From an uncultured Marinobacterium sp. (lineage in GTDB: Bacteria; Pseudomonadota; Gammaproteobacteria; Pseudomonadales; Balneatricaceae), in contig CANMWJ010000002.1 in the NCBI GenBank assembly GCA_947501565.1, positions 62,001 to 126,000 on the forward strand: DNA of 64,000 nt. Direction: 5' to 3'. The position numbers were made by a program, and so were the translations under genes. Every line of letters starts with the position of its first letter. Position 1 is the stretch's first letter. Below the pieces are notes generated by a model. That model saw only the letters and a list, made by a program, of their open reading frames with translations. It was not told the origin of the DNA and searched no databases. This document shows, in pieces, positions 8,906 through 17,158 of this stretch.

Positions 8906-11779
8906 ATGCCTCGCGCTCAGTTTAGTATCAAATGGAAGGCTGTCTTTTTTCTCAGCCTGATCTTGTTGGCTATCACCGTGGCTATGGTGGGCCTGTACGC
9001 AATTACTTTGCTGCAGGCTTACGAAGAGCAGGCGAAAGAGCTAAATAAGCAGCAGGATCATGTGTTTCACTCATTGCTCCAGGAAGCAAACGATGAACAG
9101 GTTCAGCTTGCAACGCTGATTCCCAGCCTTGCCAACATCAATACGGCGATCATTGAACGGGATGATCGCGCGTTAGTTGAAGCATTACGCCCCCACTGGC
9201 TCAACCTCTCGTTAAACCTGAATATCAACTACCTCTACATCTTCGATGAATCCGGTCAGCGCGTTGGCGGTATTCATAACAGGGAGGAGGTTGCTGCAGA
9301 GGAACTAGCGCAGATCTCCCAGCTTGCGACTACTGCAGGTATAAATACGGCGCCGGCAAGCGTACTCAGCTGTACCACCCAATGTACGCTTTACGTCGTT
9401 GAACCCTTCATGCTGACCCGGGATATCCGCGGTGTGATTGTTATCGGGCGTAACATCTCTGAGCTGGTCGTGTCTTTTCAAAACCTGTCCGGTAGCGATT
9501 TAGGGGTGTTCATCCAGTCAGGGGCGCATAGCAATAACCGGGATCGTGTCCTCAAGGCCTGGTCGCTGGATGTGTGGGCGCTGAGCAACTTTAACGTTCT
9601 GGTGAATGTCGTGCGGGGCATTCAACTGCAGAGTAGTGTGCCGACCGATTTCGTCTATCACGGCCAGGATGGTCAGAGTTATCGATCCCATGTGATCGGA
9701 TTAGACGGGGTTGAGGTCATTAACGAGCCGCCTCTGCTGATGGCCTTTGATAATGCCACCGCCACAGATGAACTGCTGAAAAGTACCATCAATAACGGTG
9801 TGATGATCGGCGCTGCAGGTTGGTTTATCGCAGAGCTTCTGCTCATCCTGTTGATCGCAAAACCCAGTCAGCGTCTGGCGCGTATAACACGTGCGCTACC
9901 GTTACTGGCGGAAAATGAGTTCTCCAAAGCGCGTCACAACATATCGCCCAGGAATACCTGGTTCAGCGATGAGCTGGATATTCTGGAGCAGACCACGTTG
10001 ACTGTGTGTGGCGAGCTGGAGACTCTGAACCAGCAGGTGGTGGAGAATACGGAGAAGCTGGAGCAGCAGATGGTTCTACAGACTCGTGCACGTGAGTTTG
10101 TGTCCCGTCTACTGGATACCGCTCCGCTGATCATCCTGACCCAATCCCTTGATGGGCAGATTAACCTGATGAACAGGTGGGGGCGTCAGGTAATGGGAGC
10201 TTTGGATGCGAGCGCTTCAGAACTGCCTGATTTTCGTTCGCTGCATATCGTGAATACCATCCCTGAGGATCTGTTGCAGCGCTTTAACGCTCTGGGTGAT
10301 AAACGTCATGTTCGCTATCAGCATGAGGCCCAGTTAAAAGATAACAAGGGCGGATTGCACTACGTCACCTGGTTGCACACCCGTGTCGAAAATGAAGCGC
10401 ACGAACCGATGATTCTGTCGGTGGGCATGGACCTGACAGAACGTGTCGAAGCGGAGAACAAACTCTCCTGGCTGGCAACCCACGATACCCTTACTGGTCT
10501 GCAGAACCGCAGAAGCTTCCAGGATCACCTGAGTCGTTTGCTGCGCAGAGGCGGACGGGGCGCGTTGTTGTTTATCGATTCCGACCGCTTTAAGTACATC
10601 AACGACACCGCCGGTCACAATGTGGGTGATCAGGTGCTAGTGCATATCTCCCGTTTGCTGGAGAAACACACCCGGGATACGGATATCGTTGCCCGGTTGG
10701 GGGGGGACGAGTTCGTTATCCTGCTGCCACGTGCGAACGCTGAAACCGCACGCGTGGTGATGAGTAAACTTGCCGACATGCTCAATACCAGCCTCACGTT
10801 GCCGAATGGCGCGCTACAGCACTTCAGCTGCAGCCTGGGCGGTGCGCTCTATCCGGATCACGGTGGAACCGATGAAGAGTTGCTGGCGGCCGCAGATATG
10901 GCGATGTACACGGCGAAACAGCAGGGCTCAGGCCATTGGCACTTGTACGATGCCAGCCGTGCGCTGATCGACCGGATGCAGACTGACCTGACCTGGCAGG
11001 AGAAAATACGTCTGGCCTTGAGTGATGACCTGTTCCGGTTGTTCTTCCAGCCGATCTGGGATATCAATCAGAAATCGGTCAGCCACTACGAAGTGCTGTT
11101 GCGGATGCAGGTCGGTGACAAGCTGGTAACACCCAACGAGTTTATCCCGGTTGCTGAACGTACCGGGCTGATCGGTGATATCGATTTCTGGGTGTTGGAG
11201 GAGTCGATGAAATTCCTGGCGGGATATAACGGGGCGAATCAGCACGCGCCGATCAGTCTGGCGGTAAACGTGTCAGCACCAAGCATCCAATCGCCAGATT
11301 TTGATCATGCCTTCTTTGATCTGTGCGAAAAACACGCGGTACCGCCGGAGAGTATCGTGATCGAGATTACCGAGACCGCGTTCCTTTCCGAATTCCAGTC
11401 CGCTCAGCAGACGCTGGAGAAGCTGGCTGACTCCGGCTGCCGGATTGCGCTGGATGACTTCGGTGTCGGATTCTCCTCATTCAGCTACCTCAAACAGATG
11501 CCACTCTCTTACGTGAAGATGGATGGCTCCTACGTACGGGATCTTGAAACCAAACCTCAGGAGCAAACCTTTGTCCGTTGCCTCACTGAGATGGTGAGCG
11601 GCTTCGAGATGACAACCATCGCCGAGTTTGTGGAAACAGCAGAAACCTTGCACACGCTGAAAACCTTAGGGGTGAAGTACGCGCAGGGCTACCTGATCGG
11701 TAAGCCTGAGCCTACGATCAGAACCTCTGCTGAGATTTATGATGAGATCTATGAAGTGATCGAGGACACAGCGGAGTAG
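8906..11779 (+). CDS. Membrane GGDEF-EAL c-di-GMP enzyme with periplasmic sensor and PAS
   Basis: About 957 residues from the ATG at 8906, behind GGGGGAAG. Order: TM1 (residues ~9-32), a ~260-residue periplasmic sensor domain, TM2 (VMIGAAGWFIAELLLILLIA), a coiled linker, PAS (~400-520), GGDEF with DTLTGLQNRRSF and intact GGDEF, then EAL with EVLLR in place of EALLR, ITETAF and DDFGVGFSS. The GGDEF half looks competent to make c-di-GMP and the EAL half keeps most acidic residues for hydrolysis, so the protein may be bifunctional. Together with the binding protein and porin it probably senses a periplasmic ligand. Confidence 0.92.
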   Translation: MPRAQFSIKWKAVFFLSLILLAITVAMVGLYAITLLQAYEEQAKELNKQQDHVFHSLLQEANDEQVQLATLIPSLANINTAIIERDDRALVEALRPHWLNLSLNLNINYLYIFDESGQRVGGIHNREEVAAEELAQISQLATTAGINTAPASVLSCTTQCTLYVVEPFMLTRDIRGVIVIGRNISELVVSFQNLSGSDLGVFIQSGAHSNNRDRVLKAWSLDVWALSNFNVLVNVVRGIQLQSSVPTDFVYHGQDGQSYRSHVIGLDGVEVINEPPLLMAFDNATATDELLKSTINNGVMIGAAGWFIAELLLILLIAKPSQRLARITRALPLLAENEFSKARHNISPRNTWFSDELDILEQTTLTVCGELETLNQQVVENTEKLEQQMVLQTRAREFVSRLLDTAPLIILTQSLDGQINLMNRWGRQVMGALDASASELPDFRSLHIVNTIPEDLLQRFNALGDKRHVRYQHEAQLKDNKGGLHYVTWLHTRVENEAHEPMILSVGMDLTERVEAENKLSWLATHDTLTGLQNRRSFQDHLSRLLRRGGRGALLFIDSDRFKYINDTAGHNVGDQVLVHISRLLEKHTRDTDIVARLGGDEFVILLPRANAETARVVMSKLADMLNTSLTLPNGALQHFSCSLGGALYPDHGGTDEELLAAADMAMYTAKQQGSGHWHLYDASRALIDRMQTDLTWQEKIRLALSDDLFRLFFQPIWDINQKSVSHYEVLLRMQVGDKLVTPNEFIPVAERTGLIGDIDFWVLEESMKFLAGYNGANQHAPISLAVNVSAPSIQSPDFDHAFFDLCEKHAVPPESIVIEITETAFLSEFQSAQQTLEKLADSGCRIALDDFGVGFSSFSYLKQMPLSYVKMDGSYVRDLETKPQEQTFVRCLTEMVSGFEMTTIAEFVETAETLHTLKTLGVKYAQGYLIGKPEPTIRTSAEIYDEIYEVIEDTAE

Positions 11780-11976
11780 TCATGCCGACCAGTCTGCACC
11801 AACTATCATTGGCAAGCCACAACATTTATTTGGCCAACTCGGTTTCAAAAAGCATGGTAAAAAGCTAAACAGGCTCGGCGCTTTGATCTTTTTGTATACA
11901 GCTCTGTAAGTGCTGTGGTGTTGCCAGAGGTTATTTCAGAGGATTAAGTGGTGCGGATAAACGTCTTGCCTGAACC

Positions 11977-12000
11977 AGCCGGCGTTTTAGTGCGCCGGCT
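11977..12000. terminator. Hairpin between convergent genes
   Basis: AGCCGGCG / CGCCGGCT, an 8-bp perfect stem with an 8-nt loop, lies between the GGDEF-EAL gene and the convergent rlmJ. A T-rich stretch (about 12014-12020) follows after a gap. The 200 bp before the hairpin hold no gene that I can support. Confidence 0.5.
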
Positions 12001-12049
12001 GTAATAGCGTTCTATTTTTTCAGGTTGTCTCTACTGCTTATCGAGAAGC

Positions 12050-12886
12050 TCACTCATCGACAATGACATCACATTTGTAAATGGGTTTATTTGTTTGCGA
12101 AATCTTTTCAGCCATCTTTGGTAGAAGCTGCGACATTTTATCGAACAGTAGCCACGGAGGGTTTATCACGATCATGCCTGAGGACGTCATTCCTCTCTTG
12201 TCTGCGTCGGGAGATATTCCCAGCTCAAAACGTTGTATGTTTCTGATACCGCTTTTTATCAGCGTATTCTCCATCCTTTGAATGGTCTTTCTGTTAACAA
12301 CAGGGTACCAGATGGCATAAATACCGTGGCTGAACTTTTTATGAGCCTTGATAACGCGATCAATCACTAGGTCGTAATCGGACTTTACCTCATAGGACGG
12401 ATCAATCAGTACAAGGCCCCGCCGACTGGATGGGGGGATCAATGCTTTGAGGCCATCAAACCCATCCTTGTGCTGAACCCTTATGTTTTTGCGTCTACTG
12501 AAGTTGCTCTTGAGCAGTTCAACGTCCTTAGGGTGTAGCTCAAATAACCAACCTTTGTCTTGTTTTCGAATGAAGAAACTTGCGAAGGAAGGTGAACCTG
12601 GGTAAAAGTCCATCGATTTTGAATCGTTGTACGAACCTATGACTTCAAAATATTTATCAAGCTCGGGGAACTCATCAGGGTTGATTTTATTAATGCCTTC
12701 GTTGTGTTCCTGAAGCTTTTGGGAATCAGAAGATCTGAGATCGTAAAGGCCGACGCCAGAATGTGTGTCAATATAATCGAAAGGTGATTCCTTTTTGACT
12801 AAATGGCCCAATATTTCGACTAAAACGATATGTTTTACAAGGTCGGCATGGTTGCCTGCGTGAAACGAATGACGGTAACTTAACAA
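12050..12886 (-). CDS. rlmJ: 23S rRNA (adenine-2030-N6)-methyltransferase
   Basis: A 278-residue protein beginning MLSYRHSFHAGNHADLVKH, the diagnostic N-terminus of RlmJ, which methylates A2030 of 23S rRNA using SAM. The family continues with DYIDTHSGVGLYDL (SAM site) and the catalytic motif LIDPSYEVKSDYD, where DPSYE replaces the more common DPPYE. Length equals the E. coli enzyme (280). It is monocistronic. Its base composition is lower in GC than the flanking regulon genes and it borders the cassette array, so it may mark the edge of an accessory insertion. Confidence 0.95.
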   Translation of the reverse strand: MLSYRHSFHAGNHADLVKHIVLVEILGHLVKKESPFDYIDTHSGVGLYDLRSSDSQKLQEHNEGINKINPDEFPELDKYFEVIGSYNDSKSMDFYPGSPSFASFFIRKQDKGWLFELHPKDVELLKSNFSRRKNIRVQHKDGFDGLKALIPPSSRRGLVLIDPSYEVKSDYDLVIDRVIKAHKKFSHGIYAIWYPVVNRKTIQRMENTLIKSGIRNIQRFELGISPDADKRGMTSSGMIVINPPWLLFDKMSQLLPKMAEKISQTNKPIYKCDVIVDE

Positions 12887-13633
12887 CTGTGAAATCCTTG
12901 AGATTTTACCCTGTAAAACGGGGTGGTATATTTGGCTGCGTTTTCAGCGCAGAGCTTTACGGAGCCGGTTTTATAGGAAAGCTCTGTGGCTCTATTTAAT
13001 CTAAAATATGATGCTTGTGGCTTACGATCTTAGCGTATGCTGGTCGATACCCACACCATTCTGACGAAAACGCCCATTAAACACGACTTCGTTTACAGAT
13101 GGAACTACCTGCAAAGGCTGCAGTGCTCGTTCAGGCCGCTTAGTTGCGAGATTCCGAGTAGCACTGGGCCATCAGTTACCCGCGGACATGGGTAACCAAC
13201 ACCGGATGCCTGGACGATAGCTTATAACGTGCAGTAAACAGGAGGGGAGCGAAGCGACGAGTTCAGTGTGCTTGCGGGCGATTGAGGTACGCTTGGTCGT
13301 ACGTCGACTCTGTACCCACAGTTTTATGAGATAACTGCACAAAGAAGACCACCCAAAGAACGGTAACGAGAGTGAAGCTATGTCTACTGAAAGACCATCC
13401 CTTTACCGTCGTGGACGGCTCATACGCCCGCCAAACGGATCACAACGCCAAGGCCAGTAAAAGCAACAAAACTAACACGCATCTCTACGAAGCCTATTGG
13501 CTTCTCAAGCCTTTTCAACTGGATGCTAATTGGTAATGCTTCAACTAGCTCTATTTACTGTCTCTTAGTGGCTTATTACACGACGCTAAGCGGCTCGTAT
13601 TAGTGTGTCCTTCCTTGAGCATCTTGTTAAAAT
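12887..13633. other. 750-bp stretch without a supported gene
   Basis: No frame longer than ~60 codons looks real. A short reading from 13037 (MLVDTHTILTKTPIKHDFVY, then a stop near 13190) looks protein-like but matches no family I recognise. TATAACG at about 13219 and AACG/GTTA words may be remnants of recombination sites at the distal end of the cassette array. Best described as decayed accessory DNA. Confidence 0.4.
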
Positions 13634-14137
13634 TCACGATTTCTGACCTCTATCACTGACTAAAAAGGCCTTGAATAAAAGGAGTAGGGTGTAATAGGGC
13701 AAAAATATAACTGCCAGCATCTCTGACATGGCGCCAAAGCCATAACTAGAAAGGGGTTTGACAAAGCCTTGTTCCAAGTGCTGTATATTCAGGTAGTAGT
13801 AAAGTGAATAAATAACAATGAAGGGCACTAGCGATGCCAGTATCGAAGTGGGGAGTGCGCGATTTATGAAGCTGATGTTTTTCGCAATTAATATCCATGC
13901 AAAGCTGAAAACTAACGCCAATGGTAAATTTGCAATGAAGTTGATGAGGTTGACTATGTCACGAGAGCTCAGATATTGGGAAATAAGAAGCAGTTCATCA
14001 CGTCCAACTGAACTCTTTATCAGATCAATCAAGTGCTGAGGTGGTCCGTCTATCGCAACAGTATAGTATGAATAGAATATTGCTAATCCAAAAATGGTTG
14101 GAGCTAAAAATCTAATAAGTCTTGAGTGAATGCTCAC
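13634..14137 (-). CDS. Cassette-borne membrane protein, unknown function
   Basis: A 167-residue protein starting at GTG (14137) with AAGGGA 5 nt upstream. It has four hydrophobic segments (LAPTIFGLAIFYSYYTVAI, LPLALVFSFAWILIA, SILASLVPFIVIYSLYYYL, MLAVIFLPYYTLLLLFKAF). I recognise no family. It is the last gene of the cassette array; a GTTAAAA word just past its stop (13626-13632) could be the remains of its own attC. Confidence 0.6.
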   Translation of the reverse strand: MSIHSRLIRFLAPTIFGLAIFYSYYTVAIDGPPQHLIDLIKSSVGRDELLLISQYLSSRDIVNLINFIANLPLALVFSFAWILIAKNISFINRALPTSILASLVPFIVIYSLYYYLNIQHLEQGFVKPLSSYGFGAMSEMLAVIFLPYYTLLLLFKAFLVSDRGQKS

Positions 14138-14145
14138 AAAAATCC

Positions 14146-14242
14146 CTTTAACGCTCTTGTGTATGTCTTGGTGTGTATTAAAGTCAATGGCAGAGGATGC
14201 TGCAGCAGAAAAAGCAGCGTATGGGTGTTTATTGATTTATGC
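14146..14242 (-). repeat. attC-like site (weak)
   Basis: Plus strand: CTTTAAC followed by GCT at 14146 and TTTATGC at 14236-14242, i.e. GTTAAAG and GCATAAA on the cassette strand. It contains GCTGC-rich internal repeats. It sits between two cassette genes as an attC should, but the inner arms pair poorly. Confidence 0.4.
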
Positions 14243-14247
14243 AGGAT

Positions 14248-14777
14248 TTAGTCCCACCAGAAGTAAACCTTACGTTCCATCGTTGGGTCTATCCCGAATT
14301 CGTCTGCATGATGCTTTCCTATGAATATGGCTTTAAGTTCATCGATCAGCTTCTGTGTTTCTTCATCTGATATTCTGGTTCCTCCCGTAGACCCTTCGTA
14401 GTATTCCCTTTGGTGTGTCCAATAAGGTAAGTTTATGTGCAGTATCGGTGATCCAGCTCTACCGAATTCATAGCAATCCACCAGCCCGCGAAATCTTCTC
14501 AGGTCCTCCGCGATCTTAGCTCCTTGAAAAAAATTGTATTCAGAAACATACGGTACAACTTGCGCAATCTGGTCAGTCTCCAGACATCCAGTTAGAAAAT
14601 GTAAGGATCTAAAACTCTTGCCTTGGAGATCTCCATACCCAAGCTTTACAAACTCAATGCCCTCTAAACAGCTTCTTTCTCAAAGTCTCGTTCCGCATAG
14701 GAGAAGTCCACTGAGACAAAGAAAAGGAGAATGAATGTGCAGACAGTCTTCAAACGCTTATCCTCTTGTTTACTCAT
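14248..14777 (-). pseudogene. Frameshifted secreted protein gene in cassette array
   Basis: A first frame starts at ATG 14777 (or 14789) and gives a clear signal peptide (VCTFILLFFVSVDFSYAERD) but stops at 14664 after 37 codons. A second frame, open from about 14679 to 14248, continues without an ATG: CLEGIEFVKLGYGDLQGKSF and onward to the end MERKVYFWWD. The two overlap by ~16 nt, so a single-base indel near 14670-14680 would join them into a ~170-residue exported protein. The GTG at 14481 is an internal apparent start. The family is not recognised. A sequencing error is possible. Confidence 0.65.
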
Positions 14778-14786
14778 AAATGCTGT

Positions 14787-14865
14787 CATGCCGGACTAGC
14801 TCTGCGGTAGCAGAGGCAGTCCGATCCCAACTTAGTTGGGCGTAAGTTTGACGGCTCTGTTATGC
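14787..14865 (-). repeat. attC-like remnant
   Basis: GTTATGC at 14859-14865 on the plus strand (GCATAAC on the cassette strand) directly follows the stop of the upstream cassette gene. Inside are GGACT...CTCTGC/GCAGAG...AGTCC and CCCAACTTAGTTGGG stems. The other end (near GTCATGC at 14785-14791) is degenerate. Confidence 0.4.
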
Positions 14866-14867
14866 GT

Positions 14868-15296
14868 TTAATAGGCACACCGATGAAGAACATCGGCTCC
14901 ATATATGATTGACAGGTATTCTGGTAATGCAATAGCAATAGTTGTACTGAGGGGAGCAGCCCAGGCTACGCCAAACGTAAACGCATTAGGAGTGTGTCTT
15001 TTAAATGCCTGTACCAGCCTAATAATTAGATAAAGAGTACCAAGAAGCCAGATTCCCACACCGCCAAATGCGTCAAGTGTATAGCCTAGGCAATACACTT
15101 TTTCTTGCTTAGACAGCAAATGCAATAGTAAAAATATACAAGGAGTGGCAAGCGCTAGTGCAATTATTGATGCTGATATAAATAGTGATCGTGACTTTGC
15201 AATATTCTTACAGTCCAGCAAGGCCATCGAATTAAGCGTTAAAACTAAATTAATGACTACACCGATTAGACCAAATATCCCTGTCATATGTTGCAT
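14868..15296 (-). CDS. Cassette-borne membrane protein, unknown function
   Basis: A 142-residue protein with four hydrophobic segments (GIFGLIGVVINLVLTLNSMA, FISASIIALALATPCIFLLL, GVGIWLLGTLYLIIRLV, AAPLSTTIAIALPEYLSII). I recognise no domain. It may start at MQHMTG or the second Met. It is flanked by attC-like sites at both ends and is AT-rich compared with the core genes. Confidence 0.6.
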   Translation of the reverse strand: MQHMTGIFGLIGVVINLVLTLNSMALLDCKNIAKSRSLFISASIIALALATPCIFLLLHLLSKQEKVYCLGYTLDAFGGVGIWLLGTLYLIIRLVQAFKRHTPNAFTFGVAWAAPLSTTIAIALPEYLSIIYGADVLHRCAY

Positions 15297-15306
15297 TGTC
15301 CTTATG

Positions 15307-15387
15307 ATGAATGGCGCTCAATAAAAAGAGCAGGAGCGTTGTGGTTTTCCAAGACCGAAGGGCGATTTTTGATGTCTTTTTAATGTA
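15307..15387 (-). repeat. Degenerate attC site
   Basis: Aligned with the site at 16372-16449, it keeps the same layout: AAAAAGAG...GGAGCG...CCAAG...GGGCGA-TTTTTGATGT-CTTTTTAATGTA. Both terminal 7-mers are mutated (ATGAATG for ATTTAAC, TAATGTA for GTTATGT). The shared inner sequence shows common descent. Confidence 0.5.
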
Positions 15388-15918
15388 TTAAAACTTGCTT
15401 ATTCTGACAAAATTGTAAATCAATTGATTTTCGCGGCATTTGAAGTTTCGGGATTCAAACTGCAGCGTGAAAGTCGGAAATTTATCAGCTTCAAGTCCTA
15501 ATCTACGAACAAGTTGCGCAATGTCAGTTTCTGTAAGCTCTTGGTCATTGGAAATAAGCGTCTCAATATCTTTCGCTGATATGTCTTCAGGGAGATTTAC
15601 TTTTACGTTGTAAATATTGCTAATATCTTTAGGCTCATAAACCTGGAACTTGGTATAGAGATCTGGGTTCTCTATAATATATTCCTGTAGTTCCTGAACC
15701 GCTGATGAGTCAAATGCTGTAAGGTACTCACCGCTAAAGCATGCCTCTCCAAACGACCTTTTCAATGAGCCATTAAGAAACCTCTTAACGAAATATATTG
15801 TTCGCTGAACCTCATGTTCTGTAACAGGATCAAGCGTCATAAAGCTCTCTTTACGATACACCTGCCAGATCCCAGGCTTAGACGTAGCAACCCAGCTACC
15901 AACTTCATACTCTTCCAT
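15388..15918 (-). CDS. Cassette-borne soluble protein, unknown function
   Basis: A 176-residue protein beginning MEEYEVGSWVATSKPGIWQV, with no signal peptide or membrane segment, moderately acidic. The C-terminal half has a run of short helices (SAKDIETLISNDQELTETDI) and ends FKCRENQLIYNFVRISKF. No family is recognised. It is the only clearly cytosolic product in the array. Confidence 0.65.
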   Translation of the reverse strand: MEEYEVGSWVATSKPGIWQVYRKESFMTLDPVTEHEVQRTIYFVKRFLNGSLKRSFGEACFSGEYLTAFDSSAVQELQEYIIENPDLYTKFQVYEPKDISNIYNVKVNLPEDISAKDIETLISNDQELTETDIAQLVRRLGLEADKFPTFTLQFESRNFKCRENQLIYNFVRISKF

Positions 15919-15938
15919 GGACTCACTCTATCCGTGAT

Positions 15939-16031
15939 GCATAACGCCCGGCTTTAGGGCTGGCTTGTAGCTGCGAAGCAGCGATAAGGCAGTCCCAGCC
16001 ACTCAGTGGCGACAAAAGCCGCTTGCTAAAT
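15939..16031 (-). repeat. attC site
   Basis: GCATAAC (15939) then GCC on the plus strand, and GCTAAAT at 16025-16031. CGGCTTT pairs with AAAGCCG and GGGCTGG with CCAGCC, with GCTGC-GAA-GCAGC at the tip. The TAG stop of the upstream cassette gene lies inside the 16025 end, as is common in cassettes. Confidence 0.65.
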
Positions 16032-16364
16032 GACATGGACATAGATAAAAGTACCTGCGCCTACTGTAAAAGCTGAGAGAAACCCGTAATCGATGATAGT
16101 TTTGGACAGTGACTCTTTTCTCTTCCCAACGGGAATGACTCCCATAAAGACAAGAGCAATGCCTATTGCTAACGATAGCGGATATACGTAAGCAAGGGCA
16201 GCCCAAGCTACAGACCATAAGAGGAAGATGACTGCTTTCCTGTGCCCGCTAGGTTTGCGGTGGTCGGCATTTTCAGTTTCGTAGTTCTCTGTAGACCGCT
16301 TGGCAACGAAAACCAGAGCAACGCCGCCAAGAATAATGAGAAGTGAAACAAGTACTGTATCCAT
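16026..16364 (-). CDS. Cassette-borne membrane protein, unknown function
   Basis: A 112-residue protein with three to four hydrophobic segments (MDTVLVSLLIILGGVALVFV, AVIFLLWSVAWAALAYVY, LAIGIALVFMGVIPVG, FLSAFTVGAGTFIYVHV). No family is recognised. Its stop codon is embedded in the following attC. Confidence 0.6.
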   Translation of the reverse strand: MDTVLVSLLIILGGVALVFVAKRSTENYETENADHRKPSGHRKAVIFLLWSVAWAALAYVYPLSLAIGIALVFMGVIPVGKRKESLSKTIIDYGFLSAFTVGAGTFIYVHVI

Positions 16365-16371
16365 AAGATTT

Positions 16372-16449
16372 ATTTAACGCCCAACATAAAGGGCCGGAGC
16401 GCAACGACGGTCCAAGCCCGCAGGGCGACTTTTGATGTTTTTGTTATGT
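16372..16449 (-). repeat. attC site (best preserved)
   Basis: 78 bp. Plus strand: ATTTAAC-GCC-CAACATAAAG ... CTTTTGATGTT-TTT-GTTATGT. The inner arms AACAT/ATGTT and AAAG/CTTT pair with unpaired extra bases on one side, the feature that gives attC strand polarity. The ends fit the RYYYAAC/GTTRRRY rule. Confidence 0.75.
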
Positions 16450-16450
16450 T

Positions 16451-16738
16451 TTAAGTTGTGCATGAAGGCAAAGCCTCCAGTGCTAGGATATTTGCTACCA
16501 AACAGAAAATTGCCATGCCAGCATAGGCCTTCCATTTCCTACCCTTTTCATTCAGATACTGATTCGTAATTAACGGGTGAAGCGGACCTAGAATTTCAAA
16601 TAACACCCATTTTCCTTTTTCTGGTTTGGCTTCATTGGAGAACACAGCAAAACCCGTCACGATCACAGCTAAGACCGATAGAACCAAACCCACAGAGAGC
16701 ACTTGCCCTAACAAAGAGTCACAATTGTCAGCCAACAT
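16451..16738 (-). CDS. Cassette-borne small membrane protein
   Basis: A 95-residue protein with two hydrophobic segments (VLSVGLVLSVLAVIVTGFAV and AGMAIFCLVANILALEAL) and a loop with NEKGRKWKAY between them. No family is recognised. It ends 2 bp beyond one attC and starts 18 bp from the next. Confidence 0.6.
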   Translation of the reverse strand: MLADNCDSLLGQVLSVGLVLSVLAVIVTGFAVFSNEAKPEKGKWVLFEILGPLHPLITNQYLNEKGRKWKAYAGMAIFCLVANILALEALPSCTT

Positions 16739-16755
16739 AGTAATGACCTAAAGAA

Positions 16756-16833
16756 ACATAACGCTGCCAACATAGGCGCTCTTTAGTGAGTCCAGCGCAA
16801 TTCTTTGCGCACTTGTGCTTGGCCCTGGTATGC
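16756..16833 (-). repeat. attC site
   Basis: 78 bp. Plus strand: ACATAAC-GCT-GCCAACA ... TGCTTGGC-CCT-GGTATGC. GCCAA/TTGGC and CA/TG pair with one extra C on one arm; GCGCAATTCTTTGCGC forms an inner stem. Length and layout equal the 16372 site. Confidence 0.7.
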
Positions 16834-16849
16834 ATGAGGCCTTTACCGG

Positions 16850-17158
16850 TTACTCCGATATCTCATATTCAATACCACCGTGGAGCTTTAGCGTAAGGTT
16901 GTAAATAACACATGCAACAACACCGCCTATGTACCCCAAAGCACCATATGCAATCGGTGCAAATAGGAAAAAACCAAATGGGAAATCAATGGCCATTCCT
17001 CGATTATTAAGCTCAGGAGCAAGAAACATAAAAACAGCTGCGATTAACGTAAACGGTATAGTAACAACCGCCATAATAATCCCTGCAACCTTCCCGTTCT
17101 GATGAGCAGGTAAACGCCTGATGCGATGTTTCAAAGTTTTCTCCATGGTGCATGACAT
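16850..17158 (-). CDS. Cassette-borne membrane protein, first gene of the array
   Basis: A 102-residue protein (or 98 if it starts at the second Met) with a basic N-terminus (KTLKHRIRRL) and two to three membrane segments (IIMAVVTIPFTLIAAVFMFL, FFLFAPIAYGALGYIGGVVA). No clear ribosome binding site is visible, which is frequent for cassette genes. The family is not recognised with certainty. Confidence 0.6.
   Translation of the reverse strand: MSCTMEKTLKHRIRRLPAHQNGKVAGIIMAVVTIPFTLIAAVFMFLAPELNNRGMAIDFPFGFFLFAPIAYGALGYIGGVVACVIYNLTLKLHGGIEYEISE

Larger units (their letters stand above)
13634..17158 (-). mobile_element. Orphan integron cassette array (attC cluster without integrase)
   Basis: Seven consecutive small genes, all on the minus strand, are each separated by ~80-110 bp that carries an inverted-repeat element with RYYYAAC/GTTRRRY-type ends. 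On the plus strand four of these begin with a 7-mer ending in AAC followed by GC(C/T): ACATAACGCT, ATTTAACGCC, GCATAACGCC, CTTTAACGCT. Genes of unrelated sequence, mostly small membrane proteins, low GC, one orientation and stop codons abutting the repeats are all cassette hallmarks. No tyrosine recombinase gene is within the window on either side, so this is a CALIN-type array. Confidence 0.75.

Noticed and set aside
13420-13440. Another TGATCC ... CGTA pair (minus strand)
   Set aside because: The spacing is only 10 nt and no gene follows, so it does not fit the 16-nt rule.
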